Assembly (NCBI GenBank): GCA_027364995.1
Contig: DAHXOG010000032.1
Location: 1 to 7,666 of the forward strand
Reading direction: 5' to 3'
DNA length: 7,666 bases
From: Candidatus Mancarchaeum sp.
Lineage (GTDB): Archaea; Micrarchaeota; Micrarchaeia; Micrarchaeales; Micrarchaeaceae
Part shown: piece by piece, positions 1 through 6,484 of the stretch
Layout of the letters: the number at the start of each line of letters is the position of its first letter
Position numbering within the stretch: position 1 is the first letter of the stretch
The notes under the pieces: generated by a model
Told to the model about the DNA's origin: nothing
Databases searched by the model: none
Seen by the model: only the letters and a program-made list of their open reading frames with translations
Position numbers and translations under genes: made by a program

Positions 1-470
1 CAGGGAAAAGGATAAGCGCTGATGTAGCCTTGAAACTTGCGAACAAGCACAAGAACATAGTTGGCATAAAGGACAGCAGCGGGGACTTTAGGAGCTTTGT
101 CAGGTATACGATGGAGATGCCAAAGGGTTTCCTTGTTTTCCAGGGACAGGATGACCTGCTTTTGCCGTCTCTGGAATTAGGCGCAGCAGGAGGAGTATGC
201 GGCACAACGAACTTTACGGATATTGCAGTAAGAGTCTATAACGAGCATGCGAAAGGCGCAACAAAAAGCGCAAAGGCGCTGCAGGAAAGGCTGACGAAAA
301 TAATGAAGAGCGTAAATTCTGTGCAATTCCCGACTGGCTACAATTATATGTTTTACAGGAGGGTAATGAAAAGGAATGCGACTAACGCGATTGAGCCTTT
401 TAAGAGTCTTGGAAAATCCGAAATGGAATTTATTGATAAGAAGGTTAAGACACTTGAATCTGCAAAGTAA
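1..470 (+). CDS. DHDPS/KDG-aldolase family lyase, C-terminal part (5' end outside window)
   Basis: The reading frame is open from the left edge (first full codon at base 3) to TAA at 468-470, giving 155 visible residues; the N-terminal half lies outside. A TTG at base 30 is internal and not the start, because the upstream codons read GKRISADVA in the same frame and continue the fold. The motif GIKDSSGD holds the Schiff-base lysine of class I aldolases of the DapA/NanA family (codon 69-71), corresponding to E. coli DapA Lys161. It is followed by FQGQDD and the GAAGGVCG stretch, typical of the second half of the (beta/alpha)8 barrel and its C-terminal helices. The family includes dihydrodipicolinate synthase, N-acetylneuraminate lyase and archaeal 2-keto-3-deoxygluconate aldolase, and substrate cannot be read from this half. 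The downstream glyceraldehyde-dehydrogenase-like gene makes KDG aldolase (KDG to pyruvate plus glyceraldehyde) the best inference; lysine biosynthesis is the alternative. Confidence 0.88.
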   Translation, partial: GKRISADVALKLANKHKNIVGIKDSSGDFRSFVRYTMEMPKGFLVFQGQDDLLLPSLELGAAGGVCGTTNFTDIAVRVYNEHAKGATKSAKALQERLTKIMKSVNSVQFPTGYNYMFYRRVMKRNATNAIEPFKSLGKSEMEFIDKKVKTLESAK

Positions 471-517
471 TCATTTTATGATATTTAAGGATTTGAATGG
501 TGTGGAATGGTGGTTTG

Positions 518-1981
518 ATGAAAATGTACATAAATGGAAAATGGGTTGATGGAAATAGCCTTAGCAGTATAGAAAAATTTTCTCCGTTGGATGGAAAGCT
601 GTTATATAAGTTTAAATGCGCGTCGAAGGAGCAGGTCGAAATGGCCATAGAATCCGCTTATGATGCGTTCCCAAAATGGAGCTCGTTGACATCCGTTGAA
701 AGAGCTTCTTATTTATATAGAGCCAAGGCCATCATAGAAAAAAGCAGGAAGGAGCTTGAGGATATAATAGTAAGGGAGAATGGAAAGAATATCATAGAGG
801 CAAAGGAGGAGGTCGATGGCGTGATAGACCAAATCCAGTATTATGCAGAATACGCACGGAAATTGAACGGTTCTGTTATTGAGGGTGAAACCAATGCAAG
901 GAAGATATTTCAATACATTGTGCCTTATGGGGTTGTTGTGGCCATAACACCCTGGAATTTTCCTGCTGCAATGGTTGCAAGAAAGCTTGCTCCTGCCCTG
1001 CTTACGGGAAATACCGTAGTATTAAAGCCCAGCAGCGATACTGTGGGAAGCGCGGAATGGATTGTGAGAAAGTTTACATTGACAGGAATTCCTCCCGGAA
1101 CGCTTAACATGGTCGCCGGAAAGGGATCGGAGATAGGCGATTTTATAGTATCCCACAAGGACGTATCGCTAATCACCATGACAGGATCGACATCGACAGG
1201 GCAAAGCATAATGAAAATGGCCTCTTCCAATATGGCAAAGCTCGTGCTCGAACTTGGGGGAAAGGCCCCATTCATGGTATGGAAGGATGCGGACATTGAA
1301 AATGCGCTGAGGACCTTGCTATGGGCAAAGTACTGGAATGCCGGCCAATCATGCATTGCTGCAGAGAGATTGTATGTCCACGAGGATATTTACGATAAGT
1401 TCGTAAAAAGGTTTGCAGAGCTATCGGACAGGCTAAGATTGGGCAATCCGGCTACCGCAGACATGGGTCCATTAATAAATGGTGGGGCGGTAAAGACAGT
1501 CACGGGATTTATTGATGAGGCACTATCGAGAGGCGGAAAAATAGCAACCAAAAGGAGCAATGGCAAAGGGCCGAATGCGAATGGCTATTTCGTAAGACCA
1601 ACAGTAATAACTAATATTGGGCAGAGATCAAAGCTTTTCCAGGAGGAGGTTTTCGGGCCCGTCATAGGCGCAATCCCGATATCCAATAAGGAGGAGATGT
1701 TCAAGCTTGCCAATGATTCGAGATATGGGCTGGCTTCTTACCTTTTCACCAAGGACTTGGAATTGGCACATGAAGCGTTTGAACGCATACGCTTTGGTGA
1801 GCTTTATATAAACATGCCAGGACCAGAGGCCTCGCAGGGCTACCACACAGGATTTCGCATGACTGGCCAAGCTGGAGAAGGCAGCTATTATGGCATAATG
1901 GAATACCTGAAGCGTAAAAATATCTACATAGATTATTCAGGAAAGGTAAAAATACCGACGCCAAAACTACGCAACGATTAG
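518..1981 (+). CDS. NAD(P)-dependent aldehyde dehydrogenase, probable glyceraldehyde dehydrogenase
   Basis: A complete 487-residue ALDH-superfamily enzyme that oxidises an aldehyde to its acid in the cytosol. Visible landmarks are TPWNFP with oxyanion Asn147, VVLKPSSD at the end of the cofactor-binding strand, the MTGSTSTGQ glycine turn near 222-229, LELGGK with general base Glu245, NAGQSC with catalytic Cys279, and EEVFGP with Glu377 on the nicotinamide ribose. Ser173 sits where NAD-preferring ALDHs usually have Glu, which suggests NADP+ use. Residues 100-300 and the C-terminal NMPGPEASQGYHTGFRMTG region recall, from memory, Thermoplasma D-glyceraldehyde dehydrogenase of the non-phosphorylative Entner-Doudoroff pathway; the adjacent aldolase fragment supports that role. 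An in-frame ATG exists at 497, but ATG 518 is preferred: GGTGGT at 508-513 is a fair ribosome-binding site and MKMYINGKW matches the usual ALDH N-terminus. The 47-bp gap to the aldolase allows co-transcription, though ATATTTAA at 481-488 could be a weak separate TATA box. Other semialdehyde substrates cannot be excluded. Confidence 0.93.
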   Translation: MKMYINGKWVDGNSLSSIEKFSPLDGKLLYKFKCASKEQVEMAIESAYDAFPKWSSLTSVERASYLYRAKAIIEKSRKELEDIIVRENGKNIIEAKEEVDGVIDQIQYYAEYARKLNGSVIEGETNARKIFQYIVPYGVVVAITPWNFPAAMVARKLAPALLTGNTVVLKPSSDTVGSAEWIVRKFTLTGIPPGTLNMVAGKGSEIGDFIVSHKDVSLITMTGSTSTGQSIMKMASSNMAKLVLELGGKAPFMVWKDADIENALRTLLWAKYWNAGQSCIAAERLYVHEDIYDKFVKRFAELSDRLRLGNPATADMGPLINGGAVKTVTGFIDEALSRGGKIATKRSNGKGPNANGYFVRPTVITNIGQRSKLFQEEVFGPVIGAIPISNKEEMFKLANDSRYGLASYLFTKDLELAHEAFERIRFGELYINMPGPEASQGYHTGFRMTGQAGEGSYYGIMEYLKRKNIYIDYSGKVKIPTPKLRND

Positions 1982-2047
1982 CTTGTAGGATCGTATTAAA
2001 GAGGTATGGTATAGCCCGTGGCAATCCGTAGAAAGTCGCAATGGTAC

Positions 2048-3190
2048 TTATTTCCAGAAATGCTTCTTTTTTCCGGACACATCAGTGCCGTCAAGCTCCG
2101 AGTATTTTTTGATAAGCTCTTCCTGCTCCGCTGTCAACTTTTTGGGTATCTCCACTTGTATTATGATTATTTCATCTCCTACGCCAGACCTGCCGAACCT
2201 TGGGACGCCTTTGCCTTTTATTAAAACGGTGTCGCCGCTTTGTGTGCCTGGGCTTATCCGGATATTTTCTTCTTTGTCCATTGTAGGCACAGTCACATGG
2301 CCTCCCAATATCGCAATATAAAACGGCACTTTGATATTTGTTATAAGGTCGTCGCCCCTGCGCTTGAATCTGGGATCTTGCTCTACCTCTATGTCTATGT
2401 ACAAATCTCCTCTTCTTGAGCTTCCGTAATCGCCCAAGCCCCTAAGTCTTAACCTTGTTCCGCTATCTACGCCTTGAGGTATCTCCACTTCTACAGTATC
2501 ATTCTTTTGTATTCTCCCTGTTCCGCTGCATTTTTTGCATTTCTTTTCGGGAACCTTTCCCACTCCGCCGCAATTAGGGCATGTGGTTATTGTCTGCATT
2601 ACGCCGAACGGTGTTCTTCGCATTGCCGATACCTGTCCACGGCCGTTGCAGGTAGGGCATTGCAGCACTTTAGAGCCTGGCTCTGTGCCTGTGCCTGCAC
2701 ACCTGTCGCACTGAGCTATGTGCTTTAGGCTTATGGTTTTTTTTGCTCCTTTTGCCGCATCGGCAAGGCTTATCTTTACCTTTGCAAGTATGTCGTTTCC
2801 CCTTGAGCCTGAGCCTTGGCCATACTGCGAATTCCTGTTGAATAGATTATCAAATATGTCGTCTATGCTCCCGAACCCTGATTGCCCAGAAGAGCCGAAA
2901 TCGAAGCCCATATTCCTGAATATGTTCTCGAAATCAAAGCCCCTGAATATATCCTCTTCAGAGTATCTTTGATTGAACTGCACAGGACCGTAGGTATCGT
3001 ATTGCTTGCGCTTTTCGGGATCGCTCAATACGGCGTATGCCTCGTTTATCTCCTTGAATTTCTCTTCAGCGTCCTTTGTTTTGTTCCTGTCGGGGTGATA
3101 TTGCATTGCCAGCTTCCTGTAGGCCTGCTTTATCTCGTCTGTCGTAGCCTCTTTCTTTACTCCCAGTATATCGTAAAAATCTTTAGCCAT
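2048..3190 (-). CDS. dnaJ: DnaJ (Hsp40), class I co-chaperone
   Basis: A full-length 380-residue type I J-protein that delivers unfolded clients to DnaK and stimulates its ATPase. The J domain occupies about residues 1-70, with the HPD triad at 32-34. A G/F-type linker rich in Phe, Gly, Asp and Asn follows at about 72-130. The zinc-binding domain has all four CxxCxGxG repeats: CDRCAGTG (161), CPTCNGRG (178), CPNCGGVG (204) and CKKCSGTG (218). The beta-rich C-terminal client-binding and dimerisation domains run to about 350, with LGGHVTVPT as a recognisable segment. The start ATG (3188-3190) is preceded by AGGGG with an 8-nt spacer. The gene lies 87 bp downstream of dnaK on the same strand; a hairpin and a TATA-like box in that gap suggest it can be transcribed apart from dnaK. 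It ends convergently with the aldehyde dehydrogenase gene, 66 bp between stops, with no clear terminator there. Nothing essential is missing. Confidence 0.97.
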   Translation of the reverse strand: MAKDFYDILGVKKEATTDEIKQAYRKLAMQYHPDRNKTKDAEEKFKEINEAYAVLSDPEKRKQYDTYGPVQFNQRYSEEDIFRGFDFENIFRNMGFDFGSSGQSGFGSIDDIFDNLFNRNSQYGQGSGSRGNDILAKVKISLADAAKGAKKTISLKHIAQCDRCAGTGTEPGSKVLQCPTCNGRGQVSAMRRTPFGVMQTITTCPNCGGVGKVPEKKCKKCSGTGRIQKNDTVEVEIPQGVDSGTRLRLRGLGDYGSSRRGDLYIDIEVEQDPRFKRRGDDLITNIKVPFYIAILGGHVTVPTMDKEENIRISPGTQSGDTVLIKGKGVPRFGRSGVGDEIIIIQVEIPKKLTAEQEELIKKYSELDGTDVSGKKKHFWK

Positions 3191-3231
3191 TAGCTTTGCC
3201 CCTGAATTCGCTATTTATTTTAACAATGATT

Positions 3232-3239
3232 CTTATAAA
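3232..3239 (-). promoter_or_regulatory. Candidate TATA box for dnaJ
   Basis: TTTATAAG on the minus strand lies directly after the hairpin. Initiation about 26 bp further would be near 3209, leaving an 18-nt leader that contains AGGGG 8 nt before the dnaJ ATG. The upstream BRE position is G-rich and not a good match. TTAAAATAAATA (3212-3223) is a second A+T-rich candidate, but its start point would fall inside the gene. Confidence 0.4.
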
Positions 3240-3269
3240 CCCTAGCACGGAAATGAGCCGTGCTTAGGG
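3240..3269 (-). terminator. Hairpin between dnaK and dnaJ, terminator-like
   Basis: On the minus strand the arm at 3258-3269 (CCCTAAGCACGG) pairs with the arm at 3240-3250 (CCGTGCTAGGG). They form 11 base pairs with one bulged A and a 7-nt loop. It starts about 9 bp after the dnaK stop codon and is followed only by TTTATAAG, so the U-tract is weak. It may attenuate dnaK read-through into dnaJ, protect the dnaK mRNA 3' end, or be a DNA-level operator. Confidence 0.45.
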
Positions 3270-3277
3270 GTTATGGA

Positions 3278-5146
3278 TCACTTTACTTTGTAATCCGCGT
3301 CTGTTGCGTTCGGATCTCCGGAAGCGTCTTCAGGACCCTGTCCATTCTGCCCTTGCTCCTGAGAGCCTGCGTCCTGGCCAGCGCCTTGGCTGCCTTCCCC
3401 CGTGCCTGTGCCGTAAAGCGAGGATCCTATCTCTTCCAGTGCCTTCTTTAGGTCGTCGGTCTTTGCCTTTATGCTGTCGAAGTCTTCGGTTTTCAGCGAA
3501 TCCTCCAATGCAGTCTTTGCAGCCATTATTTTGTCCTTCTGCTCCTGCTTTACCTTGTCCTTGAACTCTTCCAGTGTGTGCTCCGCCGTGAATATTAGCG
3601 ATTCCGCACTGTTCTTGGTCTCTACCTGCTCTTTGAGCTTTTTGTCCTGTTCTTCATACTGCTTTGCCTCCTCCATTTTCTTTTCTATGTCCGCCTTGTC
3701 CATTTTGTGCGGAGCCACTATGTCCATGCTCTGCGCCTTGTTCGTTGCCTTATCAGTTGCAGTGACATGCAATATGCCGTTCGCGTCTATATCGAAAGAT
3801 ACCTCTATCTGTGGAACGCCCCTTCTCGATGGCGGCAATCCTGTCAATGTAAACTTTCCAAGGTCTATGTTGTCCTTGGCCAATGCTCTTTCGCCCTGCA
3901 CCACATGTATGTCTACGCTTGTCTGGAAATCGGCGGCAGTGCTGAATACCTGTGATTTCTTTACAGGTATTGTGGTATTCCTTTCTATTATCGGGGTTGC
4001 CACTCCGCCCAATGTCTCTATGCTTAGGGTCAACGGGGTTACGTCAAGCAGCAGTATGTCCTTTACCTCTCCCGTGAGCACTCCTGCCTGTATTGCTGCG
4101 CCCAGTGCAACGGCCTCCATGGGGTCAACTCCTCTTTCTATCTTTTTGCCCAGAAGCTGCTCCACGTACCTTTGCACTATCGGCATCCTTGTAGGCCCTC
4201 CGACGAGTATTATCTTGTCCAGATTGTTGGGCTCCAATTTTGCATCCTTGAGGGCCTGCATCACTGGCTTCGTCGACTTTTCTATGATCGGCACCACAAG
4301 ATTTTCGAGCTTGGCCCTCGTGAATTGGTATGTGAAATGCACTGGCTGTCCGTTCTTCTGAGCCAGGAATGGAAGGTTTATGTCAGTAGTGAGCACAGTG
4401 GAAAGCTCTATCTTCGCCTTTTCGCCGGCTTCCTTGAGCCTTTCCATGGCCTGCGAATCCTTCGTGATGTCTATGCCTGATTGCTTTTTGAACTCCGAGC
4501 TTAGGAACTCCACGATTGCGTTATCCATATCAGTGCCGCCGAGCTGCGTATCTCCGCTTGTTGATTTTACCTCGAAAACGCCGTTCCCGAATTCCATTAT
4601 CGTTACATCGAGCGTTCCTCCTCCCAAATCGTATACAAGTATCTTCATTTCCTTGTCTACCTTGTCGAGGCCATAAGCAAGGCATGCCGCCGTAGGCTCG
4701 TTGACAAGCCTCACCACATCCAATCCAGCTATTGCCCCTGCGTCCTTTGTCGCCTGCCTTTGGTTGTCGTTAAAGTATGCAGGTACTGTTATGACCGCCT
4801 TCTGCACCTCTTCTCCCAGAAATGCCTCCGCATCCTTCTTTATCTTCTGCAGCAATAGCGCCGAAAGCTCTTGAGGCTTGTAGGACTTGCCGTATACCTT
4901 GTATATATAGTCGCTGCCCATCTTCCTTTTGAATGCGCTTAACGTGCCTTCCGAGTTGGCTACTGCCTGCCTCTTTGCCGGCTCTCCAACCAGCCTTTGC
5001 CCGTCTTTTGTAAACGCAACATAGCTTGGGAAGGCCTTGCCGTAAAGCGAAGCGCCTTCGCTGCTTGGTATTATGGTTGGCCTGCCGCCTTCCAACACCG
5101 CAGCAGCAGAGTTTGAAGTTCCGAGATCTATTCCTATTATTTTCAT
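3278..5146 (-). CDS. dnaK: DnaK (Hsp70) chaperone
   Basis: A full-length 622-residue cytosolic Hsp70, the ATP-driven folding machine that works with DnaJ and GrpE. ATPase landmarks: phosphate-1 loop IDLGTSNS (6-13), catalytic Lys73 in [18 protein letters not shown] (149-159), phosphate-2 [13 protein letters not shown] (171-183), Thr200 in [14 protein letters not shown], and adenosine motif [10 protein letters not shown] (313-322). The interdomain linker is DILLLDVTP (363-371). The substrate-binding beta domain runs to about 475 and the helical lid to about 575. The last ~45 residues are a Gly/Gln-rich disordered tail ending DADYKVK. The segment after residue 78 is short: it lacks the 20-odd-residue insertion present in E. 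coli-type DnaK, as in Gram-positive and archaeal Hsp70s. The start ATG (5144-5146) has AGGTG a few bases upstream. The gene follows grpE after a 59-bp A-rich (coding strand) spacer and precedes dnaJ. From memory the sequence is closest in style to Thermoplasmatales DnaK. Confidence 0.98.
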   Translation of the reverse strand: MKIIGIDLGTSNSAAAVLEGGRPTIIPSSEGASLYGKAFPSYVAFTKDGQRLVGEPAKRQAVANSEGTLSAFKRKMGSDYIYKVYGKSYKPQELSALLLQKIKKDAEAFLGEEVQKAVITVPAYFNDNQRQATKDAGAIAGLDVVRLVNEPTAACLAYGLDKVDKEMKILVYDLGGGTLDVTIMEFGNGVFEVKSTSGDTQLGGTDMDNAIVEFLSSEFKKQSGIDITKDSQAMERLKEAGEKAKIELSTVLTTDINLPFLAQKNGQPVHFTYQFTRAKLENLVVPIIEKSTKPVMQALKDAKLEPNNLDKIILVGGPTRMPIVQRYVEQLLGKKIERGVDPMEAVALGAAIQAGVLTGEVKDILLLDVTPLTLSIETLGGVATPIIERNTTIPVKKSQVFSTAADFQTSVDIHVVQGERALAKDNIDLGKFTLTGLPPSRRGVPQIEVSFDIDANGILHVTATDKATNKAQSMDIVAPHKMDKADIEKKMEEAKQYEEQDKKLKEQVETKNSAESLIFTAEHTLEEFKDKVKQEQKDKIMAAKTALEDSLKTEDFDSIKAKTDDLKKALEEIGSSLYGTGTGEGSQGAGQDAGSQEQGQNGQGPEDASGDPNATDADYKVK

Positions 5147-5205
5147 TTTTACACCTTTTTATCGTTTGTTTTATTGTTTTGGTTTTTCTTGCGATTGCCT
5201 TTGGC

Positions 5206-5835
5206 TTATTCAGCCGTCTCTTTACCGTTTTCCTTATCATTGCCATGTGGATTTTCCGATCCGCTTTTTCTGTCTGCTCTATCCTTTTTTGCTGTTTCTG
5301 CTTGCTCCGCTTGTGGCTCTTTGGCTATTATTACAGACGCTGGCCTTATCAGTATGCCATTCATTGTATAGCCCTTTTTTATTACCTCTATGACAGATCC
5401 AGGAGGCATATCGCTTGTTTCCTTGACCATGATTATCTCGCTTTTATATGGATCGTATTTTCCATTGGCCTCAACCTCCTCGAGCCCTTCCGACTTGAGC
5501 GTATCTATAAGGTTTGCGTACACCATTTTTACGCCGTTGGAGAGGTTTTCGTCGCTTGACTTGTTCAATGACATTATGGCAAGCTCGAATTCGTCTATAA
5601 CCGGCATCATCTTCTTTAGCATTTCCGCCTTGCCGATATTTTTTGCATTTGCAACATCATTCAATGATCTTTTTTTATAGTTGTCGAATTCCGCAGCGAG
5701 CCTCATCATTTTATCCCTTGTTTCATCATACTCCTTTTTTGGAATAAGCTCTTCCTTGCCTTTAGGCGCATTGTCCTTGACATCCGCAACGTTGCCATCA
5801 TTGTTTTTTGCATTTTCATCCTTGTCTCCTGCCAT
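5206..5835 (-). CDS. grpE: GrpE nucleotide exchange factor
   Basis: A 209-residue GrpE, which releases ADP from DnaK and so resets the folding cycle. A charged, probably disordered N-terminus (1-30) precedes the long coiled-coil dimerisation helix (about 33-90, including LAAEFDNYKKR). A short helical segment around GVKMVYANLIDTL (101-113) follows, then the beta domain (about 116-172) ending in KKGYTMNGILIRPASVIIAK, the GrpE C-terminal signature. The usual HEA-type motif after FDP is here YDPYKSE. An extra strongly hydrophilic tail of about 37 residues (173-209) follows the beta domain and is longer than in most family members. The ATG at 5833-5835 is chosen over the in-frame GTG at 5845-5847, because that GTG lies within a perfect GGAGGTGA ribosome-binding site located 8 nt before the ATG. 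The first 20 bp overlap the end of the upstream regulator gene in another frame, which suggests translational coupling in one operon with the regulator and dnaK. Confidence 0.95.
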   Translation of the reverse strand: MAGDKDENAKNNDGNVADVKDNAPKGKEELIPKKEYDETRDKMMRLAAEFDNYKKRSLNDVANAKNIGKAEMLKKMMPVIDEFELAIMSLNKSSDENLSNGVKMVYANLIDTLKSEGLEEVEANGKYDPYKSEIIMVKETSDMPPGSVIEVIKKGYTMNGILIRPASVIIAKEPQAEQAETAKKDRADRKSGSENPHGNDKENGKETAE

Positions 5836-6283
5836 TTCCAAAGTCACCTCCTTTATTCATCGCTTTTTTGCTTTGCATCTCATTCATCTTTTCCACTAGC
5901 ATTCTGTCGAACTCCCTTGCAGCATCATACATCCTTGAAAACTCCCTGTCTATGTCATATTCCATTTCCTTTATTGTCGAAGCCACATCAACGGCCCTGA
6001 GGTAGTATTTTCTTCCCTTCTTTACCACCAGGCCTGTATTTATCAGCCTGTTGAGATGGTATATTACGGTGCTTCTTGCAATCCCCTCCTTTTTGCCCAT
6101 TTCCGAACTCGTTATGCCGGTTCCCAGCCTTGAAGCTATTATCAGCTTTTCCAGTATCTGCTGGTCCAGGGCCTTGTTGGCAAATTTGTCTTCGGATAGG
6201 TCCAAAGCCTCACAGAGCCACTTGACGAATTCCTGCGGTGTCTTGTTAGCTACGCGCTCCACGGTCTTTATTACTATTCGCAT
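5816..6283 (-). CDS. Winged-helix transcriptional regulator heading the chaperone operon
   Basis: A 155-residue protein with an ArsR/MarR-like winged helix-turn-helix. The first HTH helix is about 58-66 (TSSEMGKKE), the recognition helix about 68-82 (IARSTVIYHLNRLIN), and the wing a beta hairpin at 85-96 (VVKKGRKYYLRA). An N-terminal helical segment (about 15-50) and a charged amphipathic C-terminal helix (about 103-140), probably for dimerisation, flank it. No metal-binding or ligand-binding domain is evident. ATG 6281-6283 is preceded by GGTG (6291-6294) and a BRE/TATA promoter about 33-46 bp upstream. The 3' end overlaps grpE by 20 bp. Its position as first gene of a grpE-dnaK-dnaJ cluster, where bacteria often carry hrcA, suggests a heat-shock repressor, probably autoregulatory. 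It is far shorter than HrcA and lacks the HrcA C-terminal domain, so it would be an analogue. The regulatory role is inference; the winged-helix assignment is strong. Confidence 0.85.
   Translation of the reverse strand: MRIVIKTVERVANKTPQEFVKWLCEALDLSEDKFANKALDQQILEKLIIASRLGTGITSSEMGKKEGIARSTVIYHLNRLINTGLVVKKGRKYYLRAVDVASTIKEMEYDIDREFSRMYDAAREFDRMLVEKMNEMQSKKAMNKGGDFGNGRRQG
5844..5851 (-). promoter_or_regulatory. Shine-Dalgarno site of grpE inside the regulator gene
   Basis: The minus strand reads GGAGGTGA here, a full-length complement to the archaeal 16S rRNA 3' end, 8 nt ahead of the grpE ATG at 5835. It decides the grpE start and excludes the GTG (5845-5847), which is part of the site itself. 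It lies within the last codons of the regulator gene, so ribosomes finishing the regulator pass directly over it. Confidence 0.85.
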
Positions 6284-6297
6284 GCAATCGCACCAAT

Positions 6298-6325
6298 AAT
6301 TATAAAGCGATAAATATATATAATT
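6298..6325. promoter_or_regulatory. Candidate operator: inverted repeat over the TATA box
   Basis: AATTATA (6298-6304) and TATAATT (6319-6325) form a perfect 7-bp inverted repeat with a 14-bp spacer, so the half-site centres are 21 bp (two helical turns) apart. One arm overlaps the TATA box and the other reaches close to the predicted start site, so a bound dimer would block TBP or RNA polymerase. The region is very A+T-rich, so chance is a real possibility. Confidence 0.3.
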
Positions 6326-6329
6326 TTCG
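6316..6329 (-). promoter_or_regulatory. BRE/TATA promoter of the regulator-grpE-dnaK operon
   Basis: Read on the minus strand, CGAAAA (6324-6329) directly precedes TTATATAT (6316-6323), a very good match to the archaeal BRE plus TATA arrangement. With initiation about 26 bp downstream the transcript would begin near 6293, about 10 nt before the regulator's ATG, giving an almost leaderless mRNA with GGTG at its very 5' end. Confidence 0.65.
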
Positions 6330-6348
6330 GTTTAAAGTGTATTTAAAT

Positions 6349-6372
6349 TTGATATGTCAATCAAAAGTTGAT
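6349..6372. repeat. Alternating TTGAT / ATCAA half-sites in the divergent intergenic region
   Basis: TTGAT (6349-6353), ATCAA (6360-6364) and TTGAT (6368-6372) alternate in orientation with spacers of 6 and 3 bp, between the chaperone promoter and the divergent membrane-protein gene. It could be a protein-binding site for either gene. The elements are short and A+T-rich, so support is limited. Confidence 0.25.
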
Positions 6373-6484
6373 AAAATCCTGATAAGCTGCTGTGCTGCCA
6401 TGCAAGCAGAAATAAGCATTAAACATGAATGGCGCCTGTTTTCACATGGCAAGGAATAACTAATTTTGCAGCATAGAGTTAACC

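Noticed and set aside
497..517. Upstream in-frame ATG giving seven extra residues to the aldehyde dehydrogenase.
   Set aside because: The extra residues (MVWNGGL) do not fit ALDH N-termini, and the GGTGGT site inside this stretch is well placed for ATG 518.
925..1356. 143-codon minus-strand frame within the aldehyde dehydrogenase gene.
   Set aside because: The plus strand here encodes the catalytic Asn and Glu of the ALDH; the antisense product has no family features.
1982..2047. Possible tRNA or structured RNA in the gap between the convergent aldehyde dehydrogenase and dnaJ genes.
   Set aside because: At 66 bp with no cloverleaf, T-loop motif or strong hairpin; it looks like plain spacer.
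3471..4361. Long 296-codon open frame on the plus strand, antisense to dnaK.
   Set aside because: Its protein is a low-complexity Ser/Cys/Leu/Pro-rich product of reading dnaK codons backwards, with no ribosome-binding site or recognisable domain. Long antisense frames opposite dnaK are a well-known codon-usage artefact.
4770..5246. 158-codon minus-strand frame rich in Lys/Arg that overlaps grpE's end and dnaK's start.
   Set aside because: It is an out-of-frame shadow across the A-rich grpE-dnaK spacer and the dnaK 5' end. The basic composition comes from A-rich DNA, and dnaK itself is unambiguous in the other frame.
5026..5559. 177-codon plus-strand frame with hydrophobic stretches opposite grpE and dnaK.
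   Set aside because: It is antisense to two certain genes; the Phe/Leu/Tyr-rich content reflects complement of Lys/Glu/Asp codons, not real membrane helices.
6390..6410. Small CTGC/GCAG inverted repeat near 6390-6410.
   Set aside because: The arms are only four to five bases and have no U-tract or conserved partner, so it is no better than chance.
6400..6459. A 19-residue open frame (starting MQAEISIKHEW) in the divergent intergenic region.
   Set aside because: It has no ribosome-binding site or clear promoter and is too short to distinguish from chance.
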